DNA of 64,000 nt from an uncultured Oscillospiraceae bacterium (GTDB taxonomy: Bacteria; Bacillota; Clostridia; Oscillospirales; Oscillospiraceae), in the NCBI GenBank assembly GCA_947629775.1, contig CANRFA010000001.1:62001-126000 (forward strand). Direction: 5' to 3'. A program made the position numbers and the translations under genes. This document shows, in pieces, positions 14,560 to 22,626 of the stretch (positions are counted from its first letter, which is position 1; every line of letters starts with the position of its first letter). Under the pieces are notes generated by a model. It did not search any database. It was not told the origin of the DNA and saw nothing but the letters and a program-made list of their open reading frames with translations.

Positions 14560-15708
14560 TCAGAAGCACCAGCCCGCCAGGCCCTCGTAGGGCTGGAAGG
14601 CCTTCGTGGCCTTGCGCAGGGCCTTTTCGTTGTGCCCCAGGCGGGGAAGAGGCTGGCGGTAGCGACGGACCTTCTCCGCAAAGTCCGGCCGGTCCACGGT
14701 CAGCATCCCCATCTCGAAGCAGGCGGGGGCCAGGTAGGAGACCTTCTTCTCCTTTTCCTTCTTTCCGGCGGAGGGGAAGTGGACCGTGATGGTGTTACGG
14801 CTCACGCGGATGATTTCTCCATCCCCGTTGCCCCGGCTGTGGACAGCGGCGCCGGGCCGGAGAAGCTCCTCGTAGAAGGCCTTCGCCTCTTCGGAGAGGG
14901 CCAGGTCCGCCCGGGCGCGTTCCATGCGCTCGTGGGCATCCTGGGCCCTGATGATCTCCACCGGGTGGAGGGGGAGCGGCACGTCGTCGATGAAGTTGTA
15001 GCGGTCCTTGGGGCAGCCGTGGATGATGTCGGCCAGAAGGATGTGATAGTTGGTGTCCGGATGCAGGCCGGGAACGGGATTGCCGTCGGCGTCGAAGTAG
15101 CGGCTTCGGTGGACCTTCATCAGCTCCGGGCACTGGGGGAGGCAGGCGGCCACCCGGTCGCACATGTCGTAGAAGACGTCCATGCGGAAGTCCGTGTAGG
15201 TGCCGAAGTCCCCGAAGAACCCCGCCCGGGGGGCGAAGGCCCGCACCTCATGGGCCTTGTGCAGGTAGTGGTGCTCCGGGTCGTTGAGGAACAGGTAGCA
15301 CATGGCGGTGCGCTGGTCGTTTTTGAAGATGGCGTAGGTGGAGACGTACTTGCGGATCAGAGCGTTGGAGTTGCGCAGGAAGACGTCGATCTTCTTCTGG
15401 CGCAGCTTCAGGTCTCCCCCGTCGTCCCGGAAGAGGGCCCGGAACAGGTCCCGGACCGCCTTTTCGTCCAGTTCCGCGCAGCGGGCCAGAGACTTGAAGC
15501 AGTAGCGGCTGGACCCGTCCACCAGATTGCGGGAGCGGACCACCGCCTCGTGGATTCCCTCCACGAAGTGCTCGCCATCGGGGTCCATAAGGGTGTGGAA
15601 GTCGGCGCACAGACTCCACTTGAAATTTTCGTCGTTCTGTTCGTTGTTGAGGAGGTCGAACTTTTCGATGTAGTGACCGAAGATCCGGTCCAGATTCTCC
15701 CGGTTCAT
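14560..15708 (-). CDS. Conserved hypothetical protein (382 aa)
   Basis: A soluble, Arg/Asp/His-rich protein without signal peptide. Visible features are 'NRENLDRIFGHYIEKFD' at the N-terminus, two His-rich segments ('FLNDPEHHYLHKAHEVRAF' and 'DTNYHILLADIIHGC'), a helical 'AHERMERARADLALSEEAKA' stretch, and a C-terminal beta-rich part with 'GEIIRVSRNTITVHF' that looks like a small nucleic-acid-binding barrel. The ATG at 15708 has only a weak GGGGC ribosome site. No catalytic motif is identified; it has its own terminator and no clear operon partners. Confidence 0.75.
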   Translation of the reverse strand: MNRENLDRIFGHYIEKFDLLNNEQNDENFKWSLCADFHTLMDPDGEHFVEGIHEAVVRSRNLVDGSSRYCFKSLARCAELDEKAVRDLFRALFRDDGGDLKLRQKKIDVFLRNSNALIRKYVSTYAIFKNDQRTAMCYLFLNDPEHHYLHKAHEVRAFAPRAGFFGDFGTYTDFRMDVFYDMCDRVAACLPQCPELMKVHRSRYFDADGNPVPGLHPDTNYHILLADIIHGCPKDRYNFIDDVPLPLHPVEIIRAQDAHERMERARADLALSEEAKAFYEELLRPGAAVHSRGNGDGEIIRVSRNTITVHFPSAGKKEKEKKVSYLAPACFEMGMLTVDRPDFAEKVRRYRQPLPRLGHNEKALRKATKAFQPYEGLAGWCF

Positions 15709-15845
15709 GGCATTGCCCCGTTTCTGCAGAATGTTGGGAAGGCGCTTCGTCCGGCGCCCGGCGCGGCCGGGCCCGGGGTTCAGGTTCGCAACATTATACC
15801 CGCTGCGTGCACGGTACGCAAGGGAAAAAGATGAAAATCTGCAAC

Positions 15846-15876
15846 AAAAAGCGGCATGAACGAGTCATGCCGCTTT
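15846..15876 (-). terminator. Terminator of ribU
   Basis: Perfect 12-bp arms AAAGCGGCATGA (15848-15859) / TCATGCCGCTTT (15865-15876). On the minus strand the stem is followed by a T-run (TTTTTG, 15850-15845). Confidence 0.8.
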
Positions 15877-15925
15877 GGAGAAACAGATCGGACGGAAGGG
15901 AAACCGGGGTTTCCCGGGGAGGCGC

Positions 15926-16627
15926 TCAGATGAGGCCGGCCAGGACCAGCATCAGGAAGACGAAAGTGCCCAGCAGGGCCAGGGAGAAGAGCAGGAAGCC
16001 CACGTTGAGACCGGCCTTGTGGGAGGACTCGGAGGGAGGCACCAGATGGGCGGAGCGCAGCGCGGAGACCACCGGCTTATAGAGCAGCAGGGTGGTGGCG
16101 GTGTTGAGGCCGCCCTTGACCAGGTTGAAGGGCAGGAAGACGGGGAGCAGCATGGGGGCGACCACTTCGTTGCGGTCCAGGCCCATGTAGATGGGGGTAG
16201 CCAGGTAGTTCCACAGGACCATGGTCACGCCCAGCATGAGGGTGCCGCAGGCGAGACCCAGAACGGCGCCGCCCATGGTGCGCTTCTTCTTATAGATCCA
16301 GGAGGCGGTGCAGCAGAAGGAGCAGGTGGCGATGATGTTCATCAGGAGCCCCCAGGGGCCGGTGTCGCTGACGGTGATCATCTCGATGAGAGCCACGACC
16401 ACGGAGATGGCGGCGGAGGCCAGGGGCCCGAAGATGAAGCCGCCGATGCAGATCACGGTGTCCTTGAGGTCGAACTGGAGGAACCCGATCACCTGCGGCA
16501 GCAGCTTGGAGAGGTACATCACCACGTAGGCAATGGCGGTGAGCATGGCGCAGCTCACCAGGGTCCGGATCCGCTGGGGATTCATGGCCTCGGAGGAGGC
16601 AGAGGGCATGGCGGAGGGAGAGGACAT
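15926..16627 (-). CDS. ribU: Riboflavin ECF transporter S component RibU
   Basis: RibU is the substrate-binding membrane subunit that, with a shared EcfAA'T module encoded elsewhere, imports riboflavin. The 233-aa protein has about six membrane spans ('LVSCAMLTAIAYVVMYLSKL', 'DTVICIGGFIFGPLASAAIS', 'GPWGLLMNIIATCSF', and a last span at the C-terminus) and the ECF-S pattern 'GFLQFDLKDTVICIGGF'. Start 16627 follows AAAGGGG. An FMN riboswitch in the leader confirms flavin transport. Confidence 0.92.
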   Translation of the reverse strand: MSSPSAMPSASSEAMNPQRIRTLVSCAMLTAIAYVVMYLSKLLPQVIGFLQFDLKDTVICIGGFIFGPLASAAISVVVALIEMITVSDTGPWGLLMNIIATCSFCCTASWIYKKKRTMGGAVLGLACGTLMLGVTMVLWNYLATPIYMGLDRNEVVAPMLLPVFLPFNLVKGGLNTATTLLLYKPVVSALRSAHLVPPSESSHKAGLNVGFLLFSLALLGTFVFLMLVLAGLI

Positions 16628-16743
16628 AATAAAAACCCCTTTTTGTTCATGTACACCTGAAAGCCCATATGTCTTCCAGGTGCAGGAACAAACAGGAGGT
16701 GTGTGAGCACGTGCGCCAGGGCGCACCTGTATTCCTGAACACA

Positions 16744-16853
16744 TCTTCTTCCATCCGGACTGTAACCGTTGGTCCCGGAGTTTCACCGGGTCAGCCGCTT
16801 GCGCGGGTCGCGGACTTTACCGCCAGTGGGGAATTTCACCCCGCCCTGAAGAC
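16744..16853 (-). ncRNA. FMN riboswitch (RFN element)
   Basis: Read on the minus strand, the conserved RFN blocks appear in order: a 5' AGGGCGGGGTGAAATTCCCC block, CTGGCGGTAAAGTCCGCGAC, a variable stem, GGTGAAACTCCGGGACCAAC and GGTTACAGTCCGGATGG. It lies about 115 bases before ribU. Between aptamer and start codon there is a GTGCGC/GCGCAC hairpin (about 16713-16728) that may be part of the expression platform. Confidence 0.95.
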
Positions 16854-16875
16854 ATTGTTTTCAGATGTCATGATG

Positions 16876-16904
16876 AGTATAAACCCGCCGGAGGAAAAAT
16901 GCAA
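16876..16904 (-). promoter_or_regulatory. Promoter of the ribU leader
   Basis: On the minus strand TTGCAT (16904-16899), a 17-base spacer and TATACT (16881-16876), placing the start site about 15 bases before the FMN aptamer. Confidence 0.65.
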
Positions 16905-17172
16905 GAGGGAAAATGAAAACCGTCATTCTGCCCGAAAGGAGGGGGAAGGACAGGGGCAGCTCGTGCAGGGTGCCGAAGAGCCTGCCTGCGCCGGGGACCA
17001 CGCAAGGCGGGACAGGGACAGAAACGGGGGTGAGGGGAATTTTGGCCTCCGGAAGAAGATCTGCCGGAGCGGCCGTTCCGGGTTGGCGGGAGCGGAGAAG
17101 GGAGGGCGGCTCCCGGACCGGGCCGGTTCTGTCTGCGGCGCGGGGTGGCGGAGCAGGGCCAGCCAATTGGTC

Positions 17173-17201
17173 TTTTCAAACTTCGGCGTCTGTGCTAGAA
17201 T
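17173..17201 (+). promoter_or_regulatory. Promoter of addB
   Basis: TTTTCA (17173-17178), 17-base spacer, extended -10 TGC-TAGAAT (17196-17201), 34 bases before addB. The preceding 270 bases back to the ribU promoter hold no gene I can support. Confidence 0.55.
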
Positions 17202-17234
17202 AGGAAATACTTTCAAATCCGGGAGGGACACAGG

Positions 17235-20200
17235 ATGCTGAATCTGATTCTGGGCCGGGCGGGAACCGGGAAGACCACCGTCGTTCTTCGGCGTCTCTGC
17301 GCCGCCGGGGCCAGCCGGCGCCAGGTACTGATGGTACCGGAGCAGCAGTCCCACGAGGCGGAGCGGGAGCTGTGCCGGGAAGGCGGAGACGGAGTCTCCC
17401 TCTTCGCGGAGGTCCTGTCCTTTACCCGCCTGGCCGGACGGGTGTTTCAGGCGGCCGGCGGACTGGGCGTGGAGGAACTGGACGCCGGCGGCCGGCTTCT
17501 GCTGATGTATAACGCCGTGAAGGAGTCCGCCGAAAACCTGACGGTGTTCGGCCAGCCGTCCCGTCGTCCCGCATTCCTCTCCTCTCTGCTGGCCACGGCG
17601 GACGAGCTCAAGAGCTGCTGTGTGGAGCCGGAGGCGCTGATGAAGGCCGGTCAGGAACTGGGCGGCCCGGACGGGGAGCGTCTGAACGACCTGGGCAGTC
17701 TCTGCGCGGCCTATGACAACCTCACCGCCCGGGGGCCGCTGGATCCCCGGGACCGGCTGACCCGGGTGGTGGAAAAGCTGAGGCACTGTCCCTGGGCGGA
17801 GGGAAGGGACATCTGGCTGGACGGATTTACGGACTTCACGCCCCAGCAGCGGGAAGTGCTGCGGGAACTGCTGCGGCAGGCCGAAAGCGTCACGGTGACC
17901 CTCACCTGCGATACTCTGAAAGAAACGGAGGGCGGGACCGGAATCTTCTCTCCCGCCCGCAGAACGGGAGCCATTCTGCAGAGTCTGGCGAAAGAGCTGG
18001 GCATCCCCTGCCATGTGGAGACGCTGTCGTCGGAGCGGAGAGGGGCAGTTCCCCAGCTGCAGTTCCTGGAGCGGGAGCTTTTCGCCTCCGGCGAGAGTAA
18101 AGCCACCTGCGAGGGGGACGCCATTGAAATCTTCCAGGCGGATTCCGTGCGCTCCGAGGTGGAGTGGACCGCCTCCCGTATTCTGTCGCTGGTGCGCTCC
18201 GGGGGGTACCGGTTCCGGGACATCGGAGTCGTGGCCCGCAGTTACAGCACCTATCGGGATCTGATCGAGTCCGTCTTTCCCCGCTACGGGGTGCCGGTGT
18301 TCTCCTCCGCCATGACGGATATTCTGGAGAAACCGGTGCTGGCGCTGGTGACCGCCGCGCTGGACGCGTCCTCCGGCGGATACAGCTACGACGACATGTT
18401 CCGCTATCTGAAGACGGGCCTGACGGACCTGTCCCAGGAGGACCGGGATCTGCTGGAGAACTACGTGATCTGCTGGAACATCCGGGGATCCCAGTGGACC
18501 CAGAAGAAGCCCTGGTCCTGGCACCCCCGAGGCTACGGCCTGCCCTGGAAGGACGGCGAGCGGGAGCATGTGGCCCACCTGGACGAGCTGCGCCGGCAGA
18601 TCGTGAAACCCCTGGAGTCCCTGACCTCCAACGCCGTCCGCACCGGACGGGGCCACGCGGTGGCGCTCTACGACTTTCTGGAGACCATCGGGCTGCCGGA
18701 TCGGCTGCAGGAGCGGGTGAAGACGCTGCGGGACCGGGGACAGCCGGCGCTGTCGGATGAGTACCGGCAGCTGTGGGACATTCTCTGCAGGGGCCTGGAG
18801 CAGTGCTCCTCTCTGCTGGGGGATACCCGGATGGGCCTGGACGAGTTTGCCCAGCTGTTCCGTCTGGTGCTCTCCCAGTACGACGTGGGGACCATCCCCG
18901 TCTCTCTGGACCGGGTGACAGCGGGCGAGACCACCCGGCAGACGGGGCATCGGGTGAAGGTCCTGTTCCTGCTGGGGGCGGACGACGCCTCCATTCCCCA
19001 GACCGCGCGCAGCCCGGGTCTGCTTTCGGACGACGACCGCTCCCTCCTGCATACCCTCGGCCTGGAACTGGGGGATACGGCCCGGGATCTTCTCTACCGG
19101 GAGATGACCACCGTTTACCTCACCTGCTCCCGTCCCACGGAGAAGCTGATCGTCTCCTGGCCCGGCTGTGGACCGGGCGGCGAGGAGCGGCGGCCCTGCT
19201 TCCTCGTCGGGCGGTTGCGCCGGCTGTTCCCGAAGCTCCCGCTCCTGCGGGAGGAAGACTGCGGGGAGAGTTTCCGGCTGGAGGCTCCGCTGCCCGCTCT
19301 GGAGCAGGCCGGACGTCTGCAGGCAGCCCGCGACGCGCTGGAACTGCTTCCGGAGTACGCTCCGGCGGCCCGGCTGCTGGACAACGCCGCAGACTGGAAG
19401 CGGGGACAGCTGTCCCGGGAGGCGGTGGACCGTCTCTACGGGGAAGAGGTCTCCATGTCCGCCTCCCGCATGGACAAGTTCAAGTCCTGCCACTTCTCCT
19501 ACTTCATGCGTTATGGCCTGGAGGCGGAGCCCAGGAAAGCGGCCGGCTTCAGCGCCCCGGAGTATGGCACCTTTGTCCACTACGTGCTGGAGCATGTGCT
19601 GCAGCGTCCGGAGTGCAGGATGAAGCCGGAGGAATGGACGGAAGAGCGGCGGGAGAAGATCCACCGCCTGACCGAGGCGGCGGTGCAGAAGTACGTGGAC
19701 GAGGAACTGGGGGGACTGGAGGAGCAGAGCGACCGCTTCCGCTATCTGTTCCGGCGCCTGCTGCGGCCGGTGCAGGCCGTCGTAGACAACACGGTGGAGG
19801 AACTGGCCTCCTCCAGCTTCGAGCCCATCGCCTTCGAGCTGGGCTTCGCCCGGGACGGGAAGATGCCCCCGGTGGAGTTCACTGCGGACGGGGTTACCGT
19901 GCGGATCACCGGCTACGTGGACCGGGTGGACGGCTGGGAAAAGGATGGCCGGCTCTACCTGCGGGTAGCGGACTATAAGACGGGCCGTAAGAGTTTCGAC
20001 TTCACCGAAGTGCTCAACGGTCTGGGATTGCAGATGCTTCTCTACCTCTTTACCCTGGAGGACGGCGGGAAGAAGCTCTTCCACAAGGAGATCGAGGGCG
20101 CCGGCGTGCTGTACACCCCGGCCCGGGAGATCATCGTCCGGGGCAGCCACACCATGAGCGAGGAGGAGCGGCAGAAGAAGGTGGACGCGGAGCTGACCCG

Positions 20201-20585
20201 CAGCGGTCTTGTACTGGACGATCCGGAGGTCCTGGACGCCATGGAAAAGCCCGGCGCCGGCGGCTACCGCTTCCTGCCCCTGAAGGTGAAGAAGAACGGG
20301 GTCGTGACCGGCAACGCTCTTGCCTCTGCAGAGCGGCTGGGCCGGCTGGGGCTGCATATCCAGACGGTGCTGGGAGAAATCTGCGGGGAGATCGCCACAG
20401 GCAACATCTCGGCGGATCCCTACTGGCGCAGCCCGGAGAAGAACGCATGCCACTACTGCGAATATGCCGCCGCCTGCCACTTCGAAGAGAGGCGGGGCGG
20501 GGACTGCAGACGCTGGCTGAGAAAGGTGAAGTCCGAGGAGTTCTGGGACATTCTGAAGGAGAGCGGTCATGGAAATGCCGTATAA
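17235..20585 (+). CDS. addB: AddAB helicase-nuclease subunit AddB
   Basis: AddB is the non-translocating partner of AddA in the RecBCD-like end-resection complex and carries the second nuclease. Walker A 'GRAGTGKT' is at residues 7-14. The C-terminal RecB-type nuclease has 'EYGTFVHYVLEHVL', 'VRITGYVDRVDGW' and 'VADYKTGRKSFDF'. A 4Fe-4S staple is formed by Cys in 'DKFKSCHFSYF' and the C-terminal 'CHYCEYAAAC' motif. At 1116 aa it is full length. The 3' end overlaps the next gene by 17 bases. addA follows only after three other genes. Confidence 0.95.
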   Translation: MLNLILGRAGTGKTTVVLRRLCAAGASRRQVLMVPEQQSHEAERELCREGGDGVSLFAEVLSFTRLAGRVFQAAGGLGVEELDAGGRLLLMYNAVKESAENLTVFGQPSRRPAFLSSLLATADELKSCCVEPEALMKAGQELGGPDGERLNDLGSLCAAYDNLTARGPLDPRDRLTRVVEKLRHCPWAEGRDIWLDGFTDFTPQQREVLRELLRQAESVTVTLTCDTLKETEGGTGIFSPARRTGAILQSLAKELGIPCHVETLSSERRGAVPQLQFLERELFASGESKATCEGDAIEIFQADSVRSEVEWTASRILSLVRSGGYRFRDIGVVARSYSTYRDLIESVFPRYGVPVFSSAMTDILEKPVLALVTAALDASSGGYSYDDMFRYLKTGLTDLSQEDRDLLENYVICWNIRGSQWTQKKPWSWHPRGYGLPWKDGEREHVAHLDELRRQIVKPLESLTSNAVRTGRGHAVALYDFLETIGLPDRLQERVKTLRDRGQPALSDEYRQLWDILCRGLEQCSSLLGDTRMGLDEFAQLFRLVLSQYDVGTIPVSLDRVTAGETTRQTGHRVKVLFLLGADDASIPQTARSPGLLSDDDRSLLHTLGLELGDTARDLLYREMTTVYLTCSRPTEKLIVSWPGCGPGGEERRPCFLVGRLRRLFPKLPLLREEDCGESFRLEAPLPALEQAGRLQAARDALELLPEYAPAARLLDNAADWKRGQLSREAVDRLYGEEVSMSASRMDKFKSCHFSYFMRYGLEAEPRKAAGFSAPEYGTFVHYVLEHVLQRPECRMKPEEWTEERREKIHRLTEAAVQKYVDEELGGLEEQSDRFRYLFRRLLRPVQAVVDNTVEELASSSFEPIAFELGFARDGKMPPVEFTADGVTVRITGYVDRVDGWEKDGRLYLRVADYKTGRKSFDFTEVLNGLGLQMLLYLFTLEDGGKKLFHKEIEGAGVLYTPAREIIVRGSHTMSEEERQKKVDAELTRSGLVLDDPEVLDAMEKPGAGGYRFLPLKVKKNGVVTGNALASAERLGRLGLHIQTVLGEICGEIATGNISADPYWRSPEKNACHYCEYAAACHFEERRGGDCRRWLRKVKSEEFWDILKESGHGNAV

Positions 20586-20895
20586 GCTGGAGATTTTCGT
20601 GCCGGAGAGCCACTTTGAGGCGGTGCGCCAGGCGCTCTGGCGGGTGGACGCCGGGCACATCGGCAACTACGACCGCTGTCTCTCCTGGAGCCGGGTGCAC
20701 AGTTGCTGGCGGCCGCTGGCCGGCACGCATCCCTGGGACGGGACGCCCGGGGAGCTCTCCGAGGCGGAGGAGATCCGCGTCGAGGTCTGCTGCCGGCCGG
20801 AGAAGCTGACGGAGACCCTGGCCGCCGTCCGGGCGGCCCACCCCTATGAAGAGCCGGTCATCAATGTGCTGCCCCTGATGGGGACCGGCCTGTGA
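20569..20895 (+). CDS. YqfO/NIF3 insert-domain-like protein (108 aa)
   Basis: The pattern 'YKLEIFVPESHFEAVRQALW', 'GHIGNYDRCLSWSRV', 'GTHPWDGTPGE' and 'LAAVRAAHPYEEPVINVLPL' matches the PII/CutA-like domain that is inserted in NIF3 (YqfO) family proteins and also occurs alone. As a stand-alone protein its role is unknown; the NIF3 metal-binding halves are absent. It starts within addB and ends by overlapping a GTG of the following gene, so it is translationally embedded in the addB transcript. Confidence 0.8.
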   Translation: MEMPYKLEIFVPESHFEAVRQALWRVDAGHIGNYDRCLSWSRVHSCWRPLAGTHPWDGTPGELSEAEEIRVEVCCRPEKLTETLAAVRAAHPYEEPVINVLPLMGTGL

Positions 20896-20909
20896 GAAAG
20901 GAGCTGCCT

Positions 20910-21614
20910 GTGGACATTCACCTGAACGTGGTGGAGCGGGGGACGGGCTTCCCCCTGGTTCTGCTCCACGGAAACGGAGAGGACCATACGTATTTCGAGA
21001 GGCAGATGGAGCCCTTCGCCCGCCGCTGGAGGGTGCTGGCGGTGGAGACCCGGGGCCACGGAAGCTCGCCCCGGGGCACGGCCCCCTTTACCCTGGAGCA
21101 GTTCGCGGACGATCTGCGGGACTGCCTGGAGGAGCGGGGAATCCGGAAGTGCCATCTGCTCGGGTTTTCGGACGGCGGAAACATCGCCATCCTCTTCGCC
21201 CTGAAGTATCCGCAGTACCTGGACCGTCTGGTGCTCAACGGCGCCAATCTCTTTCCGGAGGGCGTCGTGGAGGAGGAGCAGAAGGTCTACGAGGCGCGCT
21301 GGCGGGAACTGGGCGCCCTGCCGGTCCTGACGGAGGCGGAGCGGCGGGAATGGGAGCTGCTGGACCTGATGGTGACCCAGCCTCAGATTGATCCCGCCGC
21401 GCTGAAGGCCCTGACCATGCCCGTACTGGTGGTGGCGGGCGAGAAGGACCTCATCCGGGAGGACCACACGCGCCTGATCGCCGCCTCCATTCCCGGCAGC
21501 GTCCTGCGCATCCTGCCCGGAGATCACTTTATAGCCCGCCGCAACGCGGAGAGTTTCAACGAAACGGTGCTGGCGTTTCTGGAGGGCCGCGACGGCCCGG
21601 AAGCGGCCCTCTGA
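20910..21614 (+). CDS. Alpha/beta-fold hydrolase
   Basis: Start chosen at GTG 20910, 7 bases after AAAGGAG; an upstream GTG at 20892 overlaps the previous stop. The alpha/beta-hydrolase signature is complete: oxyanion-region 'LLHGNGED' (19-25), nucleophile S87 in 'GFSDGG', the Asp in 'VAGEKDLI' and the His in 'PGDHFI'. At 234 aa without a lid insertion it is probably a small esterase or related hydrolase. The substrate cannot be inferred, and there is no signal peptide. Confidence 0.85.
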   Translation: MDIHLNVVERGTGFPLVLLHGNGEDHTYFERQMEPFARRWRVLAVETRGHGSSPRGTAPFTLEQFADDLRDCLEERGIRKCHLLGFSDGGNIAILFALKYPQYLDRLVLNGANLFPEGVVEEEQKVYEARWRELGALPVLTEAERREWELLDLMVTQPQIDPAALKALTMPVLVVAGEKDLIREDHTRLIAASIPGSVLRILPGDHFIARRNAESFNETVLAFLEGRDGPEAAL

Positions 21615-21673
21615 CCCGTTTCGACCAATCCGGCGCGGAGGCGCCGCAGCGAGGAAAGGAACACAGATTCCCC

Positions 21674-22507
21674 ATGGAAGCAAGAAAGAATATCCTGATC
21701 ATCAACGACATGCCCGGCTACGGCAAGGTTGCCATGGCCGCCATGCTGCCCATCCTCTCCAATTACGGCCACAGCGTCTACAATCTCCCGACGGCTCTGG
21801 TCTCCAATACTCTGGACTACGGAACCTTTACCATCCTGGATACCACGGACTACATGGTAAAGGCCATCGAGGCCTGGAAGGCGCTGAACTTCCAGTTTGA
21901 CTGCATTACCACCGGCTTTCTGGCTTCGGCGGAACAGGTGGGGATCATCCGGAAGTTCATTGACAGCCAGAAGAAGGAGGGCCTGCTGGTGATGACGGAC
22001 CCCATTATGGGGGACGACGGCAAGCTCTACAACGGCGTCACGGAGGAGACCGTGGAGAACATGCGCCATCTGATCGGGGTGGCGGACGTGATCGTCCCGA
22101 ACCTCACGGAGGCGGAGATGCTCACCGGTCTGCAGGTGGGAAAAGAGGACCTCACGGAGGGACAGACCAGGGAGATCGTGGACGCGCTGCTGGCCTATGG
22201 ACCCCGCTCCGTAGTGATCACCAGCGGAATCGCCAGCGAGTCCGGCGAGCACGTGGTCTGGGGCTACGATCACGGCAGGGCCGAATACTTCATGATTCCC
22301 TACCGCTTTATCCGGGTTCACTTCCCGGGGACCGGGGACATGTTCTCCGCCATCCTGGTGGGAGAACTGCTGGAGGGCAAGCCCCTGCAGCCGGCGGTAA
22401 AGCGGGCCATGGACATGCTGGAGCGGCTCATCTTCCTGGAGCGGGACGAACTGGAGAAAAACAAGGGCATCCGCATCGAGCGCTTCCTCAGCGTGCTGCG
22501 GGAGTAA
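21674..22507 (+). CDS. Pyridoxamine kinase / pyridoxal kinase-like PfkB-family protein
   Basis: A PfkB/ribokinase-fold kinase that phosphorylates B6 vitamers to feed pyridoxal 5'-phosphate salvage. Motifs: 'INDMPGYGKVAMAAMLP' at the N-terminus (substrate site), 'MTDPIMGDDGKLY', 'VPNLTEAEMLTG', and the C-terminal anion hole 'FPGTGDMFSAILVGEL' with catalytic Asp in 'GTGD'. At 277 aa it fits the clostridial pyridoxamine kinase form. ATG 21674 follows GAGGAAAGGA. It sits between addB and addA without functional relation. Confidence 0.9.
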   Translation: MEARKNILIINDMPGYGKVAMAAMLPILSNYGHSVYNLPTALVSNTLDYGTFTILDTTDYMVKAIEAWKALNFQFDCITTGFLASAEQVGIIRKFIDSQKKEGLLVMTDPIMGDDGKLYNGVTEETVENMRHLIGVADVIVPNLTEAEMLTGLQVGKEDLTEGQTREIVDALLAYGPRSVVITSGIASESGEHVVWGYDHGRAEYFMIPYRFIRVHFPGTGDMFSAILVGELLEGKPLQPAVKRAMDMLERLIFLERDELEKNKGIRIERFLSVLRE

Positions 22508-22626
22508 GCGCCCGGCTGGAAGACCGTGTGCTCTGCCCGGAAAACCCGCTGCCGGCGCGAAGCGGCGCTTTCCCGGGAGCGCGGAGAAGAAAACCGGAAA
22601 CAGGGAAATGAAAGGAGATTGCTGCC

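Noticed and set aside
16923..20666. 1247-codon open frame on the minus strand opposite addB
   Set aside because: It is a GC-rich shadow of addB: composition is Pro/Arg/Gln/His-rich, there is no domain or ribosome site, and the plus-strand AddB motifs are unambiguous.
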